The translations under genes were made by a program, and so were the position numbers. From assembly GCF_025629245.1 (NCBI RefSeq), contig NZ_JANZXN010000019.1, positions 1 to 64,000 on the forward strand: a stretch of 64,000 nt of DNA, given 5' to 3'. This stretch comes from Natronobiforma cellulositropha (GTDB lineage: Archaea > Halobacteriota > Halobacteria > Halobacteriales > Natrialbaceae). Below the pieces are notes generated by a model that was not told the origin of the DNA, searched no databases, and saw only the letters and a list, made by a program, of their open reading frames with translations. Positions within the stretch are counted from its first letter, which is position 1. Each line of letters starts with the position of its first letter. Shown here piece by piece: positions 17,884-27,114 of this stretch.

Positions 17884-20283
17884 TCACAATTCTGGCACCG
17901 TCACGTGGAACCCGCCGCCTCGCGCCTCCACGAGGCACAGGTGGTATCCCTGTTTTCTCGAGAGGTTGACGTAGCTCAACTTCGAGCCACGGCTGAGAAA
18001 GCCCCCACCGGTGGCTTCCTCGGCGACCTCGAGCGCACCGGGGTCGAAGAAACTCGCGGTGACGACCATCGCCGCACCGAGGTCGGGGTAGTTCGCGTTG
18101 ACCGCCGAGGCGGTCTCCTCGAGGTCGATGAGCATCTCGCGGGTCGCCGGTTCGCGCGAGTCGTTGAAGTTCGCGACGAGCAGCGGCGTCCCCCGCTTGT
18201 CGAAGGCGACGACGTCGAAGGTGACTGCGTCGGGAACGTCTTCGGTGTCGTCGTCAGCCAGTGAGATGGCAGCACCGAGTTCCGCCCGGTCGATCCGCGG
18301 GATCACGTCGTAGAGGTCGGCGAGTGCGTTCGCGTGACCCGTATCCCTGACCTCGTAGAGGAGCGTCCTGGTGAGCCAGTCGACGAACTGGTACTCGATC
18401 GTGTCGGTGAGAAACGCCTCGTAGGGCTGGCCGTCGACGGTGGCGTCGGCGGCGGAGAACTGCGTGTGGTGTTCGAGCAAGAGGTTCGAGTCGACGGCGG
18501 TCGCGTCGGCCTCACCAGCGTGGGCCGTCTCGAGCGTCGGCTGACTCTTCGAACCGTAGCGAACGAAGAGGTTCGTCCCGGAGAGCGCCTGGCGCGGGGA
18601 GAGCTGTTGGCCGCCGGTCCCAGCGTCGCTGGCCGGCGTCGCGACCGCCTCCTGGCCGGGCGAACTCGCCGCCTCGAGGCGGGTCTCGAGGTCGGCGATC
18701 CGTCTCTCGAGTTGCTCGATCGTCTCGGTGAGGTCGCGGTTGGTCGACGCGAGCGCTGCACGCTCGCGTTCGAGGTCGTCACGCTGGCTCTGGAGGTCGT
18801 CGACGCGCTGGGTGAGCTGATCGATCTTGTCCTCGCGCTCGAACATGTCGAACTCGAGAGCGTCGTCCGAGCCGTCCGTCGGCTCCGTATCTGCCTGTGC
18901 GTGATCTTCGTCACCGACTGCGTCGGTTGGCGCTTGCCGTTCGGGCGCACCGGAAGCGGTACTCTCGGCACTGGCGGGAGATCGCTGACGGGGCGAGAAC
19001 GGCTGCTGAGAGCGCGTGTGTCGCCCGTCAGGCCCGGCCGATGGGCGCGACTCCGCCTGTCCACCCGAGGACGCCTCGGGGCTCGAGTTCTCCGGATCGA
19101 TCGACGGAATACGCCGGGTCTCACGCCAGCGTGCCTCCTCTTCGAAGCGCTCCTCGAGCGAGTCCTCGGTGGGCGTACTCGCCTCGGCCTGGGGTGGGGA
19201 GTCCGCATCGTCGGTCGCGTCGGCGGCTTCGTCGTCCCACGGCAGGCCGCTCCCGTCGAGTTCGTCGACGGCCTGCTCCAGGTCGTCCGGCTCGGGCGCG
19301 GGTGTCGTCACCTGCGAGGTGGTCTCCTCGCTCGCCGTTCGATCGGCCACCTCGGTCGCCGTCCCGTCGGCCGTCTCGGTCTCGGCCGTCGGTCCACCGT
19401 CGCCGTCGGCCGTCTCCCCGTCCGTGTCGGTTCCCGCTCCCTCGTCGTCGGATTCCGCCTCGTCGACGACGGGATCGGTGATGCCGTCGGTGATCCCCGC
19501 CGTGGCGGGTTCGTGCTCGTAGGTGTCCTCGGTGGTGATGCCCGCCGGTTCCGGGTCGACGTCGACGTCCGCGATCAGCGTCGAGGTGTCGCTCGACTCG
19601 GGCGTGGGACTCGAGGCGGCGTCTCCGGCGGTATCGTCGGCCGGGCCATCCCCACTGCCGAGGGCGATGGCGTCGGTGTCGGGTTCGTCACTCGTGTCGG
19701 GTTCGGCCGGCTCCTCGGCTGGCGGTGCAGTGACGGTGCCGGCGGCACCCGGCACGTCGGTCACCTCGACAGTCACCTCGGTGACCTCGTAGATGCCGAC
19801 CTCGTCGGCGGCGCGCTGGAACGCCTCCTCGTCGGTGAGCAGGCGCTCGGCGTTGCCGATGTAGGCGGCGGCCATCCGGCGGCCGCCGTAGTAGACGACG
19901 TAGTAGTCGCCGCTGAGGACGCCCTCGCTGAGTTCGACGTAGCCGGTGAACGACTTCTCGGTGAGCGTCCGGTCGACCTCGGTGAGCGGCGTCTCGTTGG
20001 TGTAGTACTTCGCTTTCGTCTCGCCGCCGGTCTCGAGCATCGAGGAGAGCAAGGGCAGTGCGGGGTCCGGTGCGACGTACGTCGTCCCGGAAGCGTCTTC
20101 GAACGTGGCCATCGACCCGTCGACGATGCCGACGACGCGGCCGTTGAGCATGAACAGCCACGTCCCGCCGGTGGTCACGGCTCCCGAAAAGCCCCGGTCG
20201 GCGAGATCAGAGAGCCCGTCGTAACCGCCTGCGAACGGGCGAGAGTCCCAGCGTTCGACGCGCTCTTGCGTGCGCGGATCCAT
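17884..20283 (-). CDS. Long haloarchaeal protein with N-terminal sensor-like domain and coiled coil (DUF7527-like)
   Basis: A 799-aa protein. The N-terminus (1-170) has conserved blocks such as WDSRPFAGGYDGL, GTWLFMLNGRVVGI and YYVVYYGGRRMAAAYIG. A low-complexity Asp/Glu/Thr linker of about 290 residues follows (about 190-480). A coiled coil runs from about 480 to 545 (DKIDQLTQRVDDLQSQRDDL and following). The C-terminal domain (580-799) has YQFVDWLTRTLLYEVRD. The architecture suggests a cytoplasmic scaffolding protein that perceives a small ligand. Function unknown; the family name is from memory. Start MDPRTQERVE chosen at 20283 over a longer reading. Confidence 0.75.
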   Translation of the reverse strand: MDPRTQERVERWDSRPFAGGYDGLSDLADRGFSGAVTTGGTWLFMLNGRVVGIVDGSMATFEDASGTTYVAPDPALPLLSSMLETGGETKAKYYTNETPLTEVDRTLTEKSFTGYVELSEGVLSGDYYVVYYGGRRMAAAYIGNAERLLTDEEAFQRAADEVGIYEVTEVTVEVTDVPGAAGTVTAPPAEEPAEPDTSDEPDTDAIALGSGDGPADDTAGDAASSPTPESSDTSTLIADVDVDPEPAGITTEDTYEHEPATAGITDGITDPVVDEAESDDEGAGTDTDGETADGDGGPTAETETADGTATEVADRTASEETTSQVTTPAPEPDDLEQAVDELDGSGLPWDDEAADATDDADSPPQAEASTPTEDSLEERFEEEARWRETRRIPSIDPENSSPEASSGGQAESRPSAGPDGRHTRSQQPFSPRQRSPASAESTASGAPERQAPTDAVGDEDHAQADTEPTDGSDDALEFDMFEREDKIDQLTQRVDDLQSQRDDLERERAALASTNRDLTETIEQLERRIADLETRLEAASSPGQEAVATPASDAGTGGQQLSPRQALSGTNLFVRYGSKSQPTLETAHAGEADATAVDSNLLLEHHTQFSAADATVDGQPYEAFLTDTIEYQFVDWLTRTLLYEVRDTGHANALADLYDVIPRIDRAELGAAISLADDDTEDVPDAVTFDVVAFDKRGTPLLVANFNDSREPATREMLIDLEETASAVNANYPDLGAAMVVTASFFDPGALEVAEEATGGGFLSRGSKLSYVNLSRKQGYHLCLVEARGGGFHVTVPEL

Positions 20284-20403
20284 AATCCAACAAGCGGGAA
20301 CCAAGCCAAATACGTTTCGCCTAGTAGCGTCCGTAGCCTGACTGAGGAGTCGAAGCAGTTGACAGGTATCGGTCCGACACTGCAGCCGACGCGTGGCGGC
20401 GTA

Positions 20404-20682
20404 CTAGATCTTCGATTCGGCGTCGTCGGCGAGTTCCTCCATGCGCTTGCCGATCCGGCCGGCGCTCGAGAACTCGTCGTCGCTCATCGCGTTCGCCAGC
20501 GCGTTCCCGAGGACGAAGACGGCGTGTTTGTGCTCGCTCTTCGATTTGTGGACGTGAGACGGGTCGACGTCGAGCCCGTGGTACGGGTCGAACAGCGTCT
20601 CGTCGACGCTGTCGCGCTCTGAAAAGTACTCCATGATGATCACGAGCTGTTCGTGGAGTTCTAGAAGCTCGTCTTTGTGCAT
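20404..20682 (-). CDS. UPF0058-family protein
   Basis: A 92-aa helical protein starting MHKDELLELHEQLVIIMEYF, the signature of archaeal UPF0058. It continues with SEHKHAVFVLGNALANAM and ends in an acidic KRMEELADDAESKI helix. It is soluble and small. The biological role is unknown. It lies downstream of the DUF998 gene on the same strand. Confidence 0.85.
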   Translation of the reverse strand: MHKDELLELHEQLVIIMEYFSERDSVDETLFDPYHGLDVDPSHVHKSKSEHKHAVFVLGNALANAMSDDEFSSAGRIGKRMEELADDAESKI

Positions 20683-20737
20683 ACCGCTCGTATGGACGGT
20701 TTCGAGTTAAGAGTTGTGGGGTTGCATCCAGCGAAAG

Positions 20738-21424
20738 TTACCGGCTCAACGATCGATCGTGAGCGTTCCCGGACGGCGGTTCGCGAAGGAAGCGGACGGC
20801 GGCGAGCATCGTCCACCCGCCGAAGAGGACGGCGGCGACCATCTCGGGGACGGCGAACCACGCCATCGGTCGCGAGGCGAGTGTCGCGAGGGAGGCGAGC
20901 CAGAGTCCCCACGTGAGCACGTGCGCGATTCCCGCAGACACCGTCACCAGCCCCCAGCGGCGGTCGCCGGCCCGAATCGCTCCGACACCGAGCACCCAGT
21001 TCGCCACCGGTACCGTTCCGAAAAAGGCCAGCGCCACCGGCGCGTGGAGATCCGTCTCGAGGTACCAGGTCGTGTGTTCGAGGAAGAACACCCCCACGAG
21101 CGCCATGGCGACGAGCGCGACGGCGTAACAGCCGGTGCCGACGCGCTCGAGCGTGTTGCGCGCGCCGATCCAGAGCCGCCAGACGAACGGGAGTCCGAAC
21201 AGTCCACCCAGGACGAGTCCGCCGTTGAACAGGGTGAACGTCGGTGCGCCGGCACGCCCGAGGTCGGAGAGCGCCCGCTCCGACCAGGTGAACGTCTCGG
21301 GCGGAGCGAGGACGGTGGCGAGGACGATCGCGCCGAGCGTGAACACCGGAACGGCGAGCCCGCAACCGGCGGCGATCCGTCTGCGAGAGGCGAACACGGA
21401 CGAGGAAGGTGACTCGAGCGCCAT
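20738..21424 (-). CDS. DUF998-family membrane protein
   Basis: A 228-aa integral membrane protein with six or seven hydrophobic segments. It has the DUF998 start (GCGLAVPVFTLGAIVLATVL), the SDLGRAGAP loop that marks the family, and VGVFFLEHTTWYLETDLHAP with the conserved His pair. The substrate and role are unknown. It sits 19 bases downstream of the ABC ATPase gene and may be cotranscribed with it. Confidence 0.82.
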   Translation of the reverse strand: MALESPSSSVFASRRRIAAGCGLAVPVFTLGAIVLATVLAPPETFTWSERALSDLGRAGAPTFTLFNGGLVLGGLFGLPFVWRLWIGARNTLERVGTGCYAVALVAMALVGVFFLEHTTWYLETDLHAPVALAFFGTVPVANWVLGVGAIRAGDRRWGLVTVSAGIAHVLTWGLWLASLATLASRPMAWFAVPEMVAAVLFGGWTMLAAVRFLREPPSGNAHDRSLSR

Positions 21425-21443
21425 GGGTGTCGCGAAACGCGGC

Positions 21444-22583
21444 TCAGTCCTCGCGGTGGTCGGCGGGGAACCAGGCGAGTTCGTGGTCGGCGGTGACGCG
21501 GACGGCGACGCGTTCGTCGAGGTCGATCGTATCCGAGTGGTTGTGCATACACTCGATCGTCTCGCCGTTGTCGAGGTCGACGCGGTAGAGGATGGTCGGC
21601 CCGAGATACCGGCGGTAGACGACCTGGCCGTCGGTCTCCACGTCGGTCGCCGGAAACGCCGTCACGTCGTCGGGACGGACCATGACGTCGATGGTGCTGC
21701 CGTCGTACTGTTCGGCGAGACCGTGGACGTCGTCGCGCAGGACGCGTCCGAGGGCGGTCCGGACGTGGTCGCCGTGGACGTCACCGGAGAGAAAGCTCGC
21801 GTGGCCGAGAAAGCCCGCGACGAAGCGCGAGGTCGGCTGCTGGAACACCGCTTCGGGTTCGTCGATCTGTTCGATCGCGCCGCCGTTCATCACCGCGACG
21901 CGGTCGGAAATTGAGAGCGCCTCCTCCTGGTCGTGAGTGACGGAGACGGCCGTCACCCCCGCTTCCTTGACGATCCGTCGCACCTCCTCGCGCATCTCGA
22001 CGCGGAGGTCGACGTCGAGGTTCGAGAACGGTTCGTCGAGCAGCAGAATCTCCGGTTCGGGCGCGAGCGAGCGCGCCAGCGCGATCCGCTGTTGCTGGCC
22101 GCCGGAGAGTTCCTCCGGGTAGCTCTCGGCCTGCGCCTCGAGGCCGACGAGCGACAACAACTCCTCGACGCGGGCGGTTCGCTCGGCCTTCGGCCACCCG
22201 TTGAGACCGAAGGCGACGTTCTCCCGGGCGGTGAGGTGTGGAAAGAGGGCGAACTCCTGGAAGACGATGCCGATGCCCCGGCGCTCCGGCGGGACGAACG
22301 TGCCCTCGCCGGCGACGCGTTCGCCCTCTAAGCGAATTGCGCCGCCGGTTGGGCGCTCGAGTCCGGCGATCAGCCGGAGCGTCGTCGTCTTCCCACAGCC
22401 GGACGGTCCCAGGAGCGTGAGAAACTCGCCCTCGTGGACCGACAGCGAGAGGTCGGGGACGACACACTCGTCGCCGTAGTGTTTCGTGACCCCGTCGAGT
22501 TCGAGGACGACGGGCGTCGTCGTCTCGAGTGGACGCGGAGACGGGTCGTCGGTCGTCGTGGTGCGGAGTTCGCTGTTCGACAT
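21444..22583 (-). CDS. fbpC: Iron-type ABC transporter ATP-binding protein (FbpC/PotA group)
   Basis: ATPase subunit of an importer. It has Walker A GPSGCGKTTT near 60, the Q-loop, the LSGGQQQRIALARSLAPEPE signature and ILLLDEPFSNLD Walker B. After residue about 250 follows a TOBE-like regulatory domain (MVRPDDVTAFPATDV). No permease or binding-protein gene is adjacent, so this is an orphan subunit. The promoter holds a perfect DtxR/IdeR-like palindrome, which points to Fe3+ import rather than polyamine or thiamine. Start ATG at 22583 agrees with the promoter spacing. Confidence 0.85.
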   Translation of the reverse strand: MSNSELRTTTTDDPSPRPLETTTPVVLELDGVTKHYGDECVVPDLSLSVHEGEFLTLLGPSGCGKTTTLRLIAGLERPTGGAIRLEGERVAGEGTFVPPERRGIGIVFQEFALFPHLTARENVAFGLNGWPKAERTARVEELLSLVGLEAQAESYPEELSGGQQQRIALARSLAPEPEILLLDEPFSNLDVDLRVEMREEVRRIVKEAGVTAVSVTHDQEEALSISDRVAVMNGGAIEQIDEPEAVFQQPTSRFVAGFLGHASFLSGDVHGDHVRTALGRVLRDDVHGLAEQYDGSTIDVMVRPDDVTAFPATDVETDGQVVYRRYLGPTILYRVDLDNGETIECMHNHSDTIDLDERVAVRVTADHELAWFPADHRED

Positions 22584-22618
22584 CGAGTTCCCCCTGGCGT
22601 GTGCCGGGCGTTATCTGC

Positions 22619-22634
22619 TTTAGGCCAGCCTAAA
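22619..22634 (-). promoter_or_regulatory. DtxR/IdeR-like iron operator, TTTAGGCCAGCCTAAA
   Basis: A perfect 7+2+7 palindrome. It resembles the TTAGG...CCTAA core of DtxR-family boxes, which archaeal SirR/Idr proteins recognise when iron is sufficient. Read on the minus strand it starts right after a CTATATGG TATA element at 22637-22645, and so overlaps the initiation region of the ABC ATPase gene 35-50 bases upstream of its ATG. Binding there would block transcription. Confidence 0.7.
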
Positions 22635-22675
22635 ACCATATAGTTACCGGTTCCGGTACGTCGGGACCGCCCCGC

Positions 22676-23146
22676 TCAGAGTTCGACGCCGCTGGGGATC
22701 AGGCTGTGCTGGCGCAACAGACTGCCCTCGTCGTCGTAGACGAGAAACGTGCGTTTCTCGTAGCTGACGAACGGCTCACCGTCGAGAGTGATCGTCACGT
22801 CGTACCGCCCCTCCTCGTCGCTCGTCGCCTCGCCGTAGCCTCGAGCGGCCCTGACGAAGCGGAGGACGTCGTCTGCGTCCTCGTTGAGTTCGAGGATGAA
22901 GTCGCCGGTGATCCGGTTCGTGACGCTGACGACGCCGGTCGCCTCCTCCCCCAGCGGTGCCTGGAGCCTGAGCGACGCGTCGGTCTCGTGTGCCTCGAGG
23001 AGGTCGCCGTCGGGTCCGGTGAGGCGCTCACGAAGCAGCGTGGCTGGACCGGTGAAGTCGATCGATACGGCGGGACGCCGTGGCTGCTCGCCGGTCTCGA
23101 CCCAGTCGATGTTGCTGACAGATAGCGTGAAATGGTCGCGCCTCAT
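22676..23146 (-). CDS. Haloarchaeal conserved protein (DUF5793-like)
   Basis: A 156-aa acidic soluble protein starting MRRDHFTLSVSNIDWVETGE, followed by PAVSIDFTGPATLLRERLTG and ending in a YDVTITLDGEPFVSYEKRTF block. The pattern is that of a small beta-rich haloarchaeal family I recall as DUF5793. No motif for catalysis. It lies upstream of the ABC ATPase gene on the same strand but is separated by about 90 bases with a promoter and operator, so it is probably independent. Confidence 0.7.
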   Translation of the reverse strand: MRRDHFTLSVSNIDWVETGEQPRRPAVSIDFTGPATLLRERLTGPDGDLLEAHETDASLRLQAPLGEEATGVVSVTNRITGDFILELNEDADDVLRFVRAARGYGEATSDEEGRYDVTITLDGEPFVSYEKRTFLVYDDEGSLLRQHSLIPSGVEL

Positions 23147-23294
23147 CGCGTGGCCGTACGTTGGTACTCACGCGGTATCAACGTACCGCCCGACCCCGGT
23201 CTGTGCAATCGCCCGCCAGCCGAAACGGCCAGCCGATTTATACCACGCGAGTGCCACGGGAGGGACGAACACGGGACCACCCGCGAACGCACCG

Positions 23295-24998
23295 ATGACC
23301 GGAGACGACGAGCAACCCGCCGACGGCCGAGCGACCACCGAACGAGCGGCGACGACGGACCCGAGCGCGAGCGCCCGGTCGCTCGACGGCCGTGGCGCTC
23401 GGGCGGTACTCGAGCGGCTCCGTCGCTCGACGGCACGGACGGTGGACGTTCTGCGCGGTTCGACGCTCGAGATCGGTCCGTACGAGCCGACGGCCCACGG
23501 GCCGCTCGTGGCGTTCGAACCGGACGACGACTACGAGGAAGTCGCGCGCTACTGGGTCGACGCGCCGTTCTCGTTCGTCAGAATCGCGTTCGACCACGAC
23601 CGCCACCGCCACGCCTACCAGACCGTCGAGCCGAGTCTCAGCGAACGCGAACGGACCCTCCTCGACGCACTGTTCGCGGACGTACGCGAGCCGCTGCTGT
23701 ACGCAGACCACGACGAGGACGACGCCGAACGCCGCCTGTTCGAGACGGTCCGGGAGTACCTCGAGCGCTACGCCGTCGAGGTCGACGCGGCGACGTTCTA
23801 CCGGCTGTTCTACTACGTCAATCGTGATTTCCGCGCGTACGGACGACTGACGCCGATACTCAACGACCCCCACGTCGAGGACATCTCCTGTGACGGCTAC
23901 GGCGTCCCCATCTTCGTCTACCACGACGAGTACGCGGACGTGAGGACGAACGTCTCGTTCGAGAAAGCGGCCCTCGACCGGTTCGTCGTCCGCCTCGCCC
24001 AGCACGCAGGCCGGCACATCTCGATCGGAGACCCGCTCGTCGAGGCGACGCTGCCGGACGGCTCACGCGCCGAGTTGGCCCTCGGCGAAGAGGTGACGCC
24101 GCGCGGCTCTGCGTTCACCGTTCGCAAGTACGCCGACGAACCGCTCACGCCGGTCGACCTGATCGAGTACGGCACGTTCAGCGTCGAGCAGATGGCCTAC
24201 CTCTGGCTCGCGATCGAACACAACAAGAGCCTCGTCTTCGCCGGCGGCACCGCCAGCGGCAAGACGACGAGTATGAACGCCATCTCGATGTTCATCCCGC
24301 CGCGCTCGAAAGTGCTGACCATCGAGGACACCCGCGAACTCAGACTCCACCACGAGAACTGGCTCTCCGCGGTGACACGCGAACACCGCTACGACGGTAC
24401 GAACGTCACGATGTACGACCTGCTCCGGTCGGCGCTCCGCCACCGCCCCGAGTACATCGTCGTCGGCGAGGTCCGCGGCGAAGAGGCGATGACGCTCTTC
24501 CAGGCGATGAACACCGGCCACACCACCTACTCGACGATGCACGCCGACTCCGTCCAGACCGTCATCAACCGCCTCGAGAACGACCCGATCAACGTTCCGC
24601 GCGCGATGGTCCAGAGCCTCGACATCCTCTCCGTGCAGACGCTGACCAGACTCGGGGACGAACGGGTCAGGCGGACGAACGTCATCGCAGAGATCGACGG
24701 CGTCGACCCGCGAACCGGCGAACTCGACTACTCGACCGCCTACACGTGGGACGCGACGGCCGACAGCTTCGAGGGCGAGAGCACCCACGTCCTCGCGGCC
24801 ATCCGCGAGGAACGCGGCTGGAGCGAGCGCGAACTGCGAACCGAACTCGGGCACAGAGAACGGTTTCTCGCGTACGCCCGCGAACACGGCGTCGACGACT
24901 ACCGCCGGTTCACCGCGCTGGTCGGCGAGTACTACGCCGATAGCGAGAGCGTCCGCGAGCGGATCGAGCGCGAGACCTCGCTCGAGTCGACGCCGTGA
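23295..24998 (+). CDS. Type IV pilus assembly ATPase, PilB/TadA-like
   Basis: A secretion-superfamily ATPase (567 aa) that drives assembly of archaeal type IV pili from the cytoplasmic face. The N-terminal domain spans 1-210 ([20 protein letters not shown] marks its end). The motor follows with the P-loop [14 protein letters not shown], the Asp box [17 protein letters not shown] and Walker [14 protein letters not shown], plus the His box THSTMH-like TYSTMHADS. The ATG at 23295 was used because the longer reading overlaps non-coding DNA. It is followed after 12 bases by the membrane partner. Confidence 0.92.
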   Translation: MTGDDEQPADGRATTERAATTDPSASARSLDGRGARAVLERLRRSTARTVDVLRGSTLEIGPYEPTAHGPLVAFEPDDDYEEVARYWVDAPFSFVRIAFDHDRHRHAYQTVEPSLSERERTLLDALFADVREPLLYADHDEDDAERRLFETVREYLERYAVEVDAATFYRLFYYVNRDFRAYGRLTPILNDPHVEDISCDGYGVPIFVYHDEYADVRTNVSFEKAALDRFVVRLAQHAGRHISIGDPLVEATLPDGSRAELALGEEVTPRGSAFTVRKYADEPLTPVDLIEYGTFSVEQMAYLWLAIEHNKSLVFAGGTASGKTTSMNAISMFIPPRSKVLTIEDTRELRLHHENWLSAVTREHRYDGTNVTMYDLLRSALRHRPEYIVVGEVRGEEAMTLFQAMNTGHTTYSTMHADSVQTVINRLENDPINVPRAMVQSLDILSVQTLTRLGDERVRRTNVIAEIDGVDPRTGELDYSTAYTWDATADSFEGESTHVLAAIREERGWSERELRTELGHRERFLAYAREHGVDDYRRFTALVGEYYADSESVRERIERETSLESTP

Positions 24999-25010
24999 GC
25001 CACAGCCACC

Positions 25011-27107
25011 ATGACACCCGTACACCTCGCCTCGCTGGTACTCGTCGCGCTCGTACTCGCGCCGGTCGTTCTCGCTCGCTCTCACCGGGGCGTCGACGAC
25101 GCACTGGCGCGCATCTCGATCGCCGCCTTCGGTGACTCGGTCGCGGAGTTTCGGGCCGAGCACCCGAACCGACGGGCCGCACTCGAGAGCGCCCACGTCG
25201 CCGCGACCTACCGCGAGTACGGCTCGAAGACCTACCTCTACGCGGGCGTCGCGGCGATCACCGCGAGCGTCCTCGGCGTCTACGCGATCTGGGGGCTGCT
25301 CGCGCTCCTGCCCGTCGACACCGCGACGCTCGAGGCGCGTCTCCCGGGCACGCTCGAGTTTCTCGCCTCTCTCGCGCGGGTGCCGGCGCTGAGCGCGCTC
25401 GAGGTGACCGCCCTGTTCGCCAGTTCGACGCTCACCCTCGGCGTGGTGGCCGCCTTCGGCACCTACTGGCTGCGCTGGTGGTATCCCGCGTACGTCGCGA
25501 ACGAACGGGCGCGGCGGATCGACGCCACGCTGCCGGAGACGGTCGCGCTGCTCTACGCGCTCTCGAAGAGTGGCATGGAGTTCTCGAAGATCGTTCGCAT
25601 CGCCGCGGAGAACGCGGACACCTACGGGGCGGCCGCAGACGAGTTCGCCGTCGCCGTCAGGAACGTCGACACCTTCGGCATGGACGTCGTCACCGCCGTC
25701 GAAGAGACCGGCCGACGAACCGCGAGCGACGGCTTTCGTGAGTTCACCGAGAACCTCGTGAGCGTCCTCCAGAGCGGGCACAGCCTCTCTGCGTTCCTCG
25801 AAGACGAGTACCGGGACTACCGGGAGGAAGCCCAGTCACGACAGGAGAGTACGGTCGAGATACTCGCGACACTCGCCGAGGCGTACGTGACCGTCCTCGT
25901 CGCCGGGCCGCTGTTTCTGATCACGATCCTCGTCGTCATCGGCTTCTCGATCGGTGAGACCCTCGGCCCACTGCAGGTGCTCGTCTACGTCATCCTCCCG
26001 TTCGGCAACCTCGCGTTCGTCGTCTACCTGAGCACGGTCACCGACTCGCTCGACCCCGGCCGGACCGTCACGGTCGCGGGCGGCCGGGCGGACGACGTGA
26101 CGGTCGACGCGACACCGCCGACGCGAGCAGACGGCGCCGGCGACGACACGGACGGAACCGTCACCCGCCTGCGCACCTACCGGCGGTTTCGCGCCGTCCG
26201 CGCACGCCTCGCGAACCCGCTCGAGTCGGTCGTCGCCCGGCCCCGGCGGGTGCTCGCACTCACGCTCCCGCTCGCCGCAGCCGTCGTCGTCGCCGACCTG
26301 CTCCGAACGGCAGGGATCAGTGGGGCGCTCGAGTCGCCGCTCTCCGCTGTGGCCGCAATCGACACCACCGTCGCGCTCGCGACGCTGTTCGTCTTCGTCA
26401 CCTTCGCCACCCCCTACGAACTCCATCGGCGGCGCGTCCGTGCGATCGAAGCCGCGATTCCCGACCTGCTCGACCGACTCGCGAGCGTCAACCGGGCGGG
26501 GATGCCCATCGTCACCGCGTTCGGCCACGTCCGTGGCTCGGACCTCGGCGCACTCGGCGACGAACTCGACCGCCTCTGGGCCGACCTCGAGTGGGGCGGC
26601 GACCTCGCGAGCGCGCTCTGGCGCCTCGAGGCCCGGGTCAGGACACACACGACCGCCCGGGTCGTCACCCTGCTCACCGAGGCGATGAATGCCAGCGGCC
26701 AGCTCGCGACCGTCCTGCGCATCGCCGCCCGCCAGGCCGCCGCCGACCGCCGACTCGAGCGCGAGCGCGCGAGCGCCATGCTCGAGTACACGGTCGTCGT
26801 CTACGTCTCGTTTCTCGTCTTCCTGTTCATCATCGTGATCCTGGCCGCCTACCTCCTGCCGAACCTGCCGACGGAGTCGGTCGAGGTCGACGGCGTCGGC
26901 AGCGCGGTCGACTCGAGCGGCCTGGGTGGGATCGACGCAGCCACCGCCGAGGCGTACACGCGGCTGTTCTACCACGCGGCGCTCGTCCAGGGCGTGCTCT
27001 CGGGACTCATCGCCGGACAGCTGAGCACCGGTGCCGTCGAGTCCGGCGTGAAACACGCGGCGTTCATGCTCACCGTCGCGTTGCTGTTGTTCGCCGTCCT
27101 CGTCTGA
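25011..27107 (+). CDS. Type IV pilus platform protein, PilC/TadC-like, tandem GspF domains
   Basis: A 698-aa integral membrane platform with two type II secretion F (GspF) modules. The first module spans about 60-330 (IDATLPETVALLYALSKSGM), the second about 450-690 (IEAAIPDLLDRLASVNRAGM, equivalent position). Each ends in two or three membrane helices. The double architecture is the haloarchaeal form known from PilC proteins. It forms an operon with the ATPase. No pilin with a class III signal and no prepilin peptidase is seen nearby. Confidence 0.9.
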   Translation: MTPVHLASLVLVALVLAPVVLARSHRGVDDALARISIAAFGDSVAEFRAEHPNRRAALESAHVAATYREYGSKTYLYAGVAAITASVLGVYAIWGLLALLPVDTATLEARLPGTLEFLASLARVPALSALEVTALFASSTLTLGVVAAFGTYWLRWWYPAYVANERARRIDATLPETVALLYALSKSGMEFSKIVRIAAENADTYGAAADEFAVAVRNVDTFGMDVVTAVEETGRRTASDGFREFTENLVSVLQSGHSLSAFLEDEYRDYREEAQSRQESTVEILATLAEAYVTVLVAGPLFLITILVVIGFSIGETLGPLQVLVYVILPFGNLAFVVYLSTVTDSLDPGRTVTVAGGRADDVTVDATPPTRADGAGDDTDGTVTRLRTYRRFRAVRARLANPLESVVARPRRVLALTLPLAAAVVVADLLRTAGISGALESPLSAVAAIDTTVALATLFVFVTFATPYELHRRRVRAIEAAIPDLLDRLASVNRAGMPIVTAFGHVRGSDLGALGDELDRLWADLEWGGDLASALWRLEARVRTHTTARVVTLLTEAMNASGQLATVLRIAARQAAADRRLERERASAMLEYTVVVYVSFLVFLFIIVILAAYLLPNLPTESVEVDGVGSAVDSSGLGGIDAATAEAYTRLFYHAALVQGVLSGLIAGQLSTGAVESGVKHAAFMLTVALLLFAVLV

Positions 27108-27114
27108 GATGCCG

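Noticed and set aside
18334-20622. A 762-codon frame opposite the long coiled-coil protein
   Set aside because: Arg/Gly/Val-rich mirror of the acidic linker; no protein features.
24063-25781. A 572-codon frame opposite the pilus genes
   Set aside because: Mirror frame of the pilus ATPase and platform genes, with no recognisable motif.
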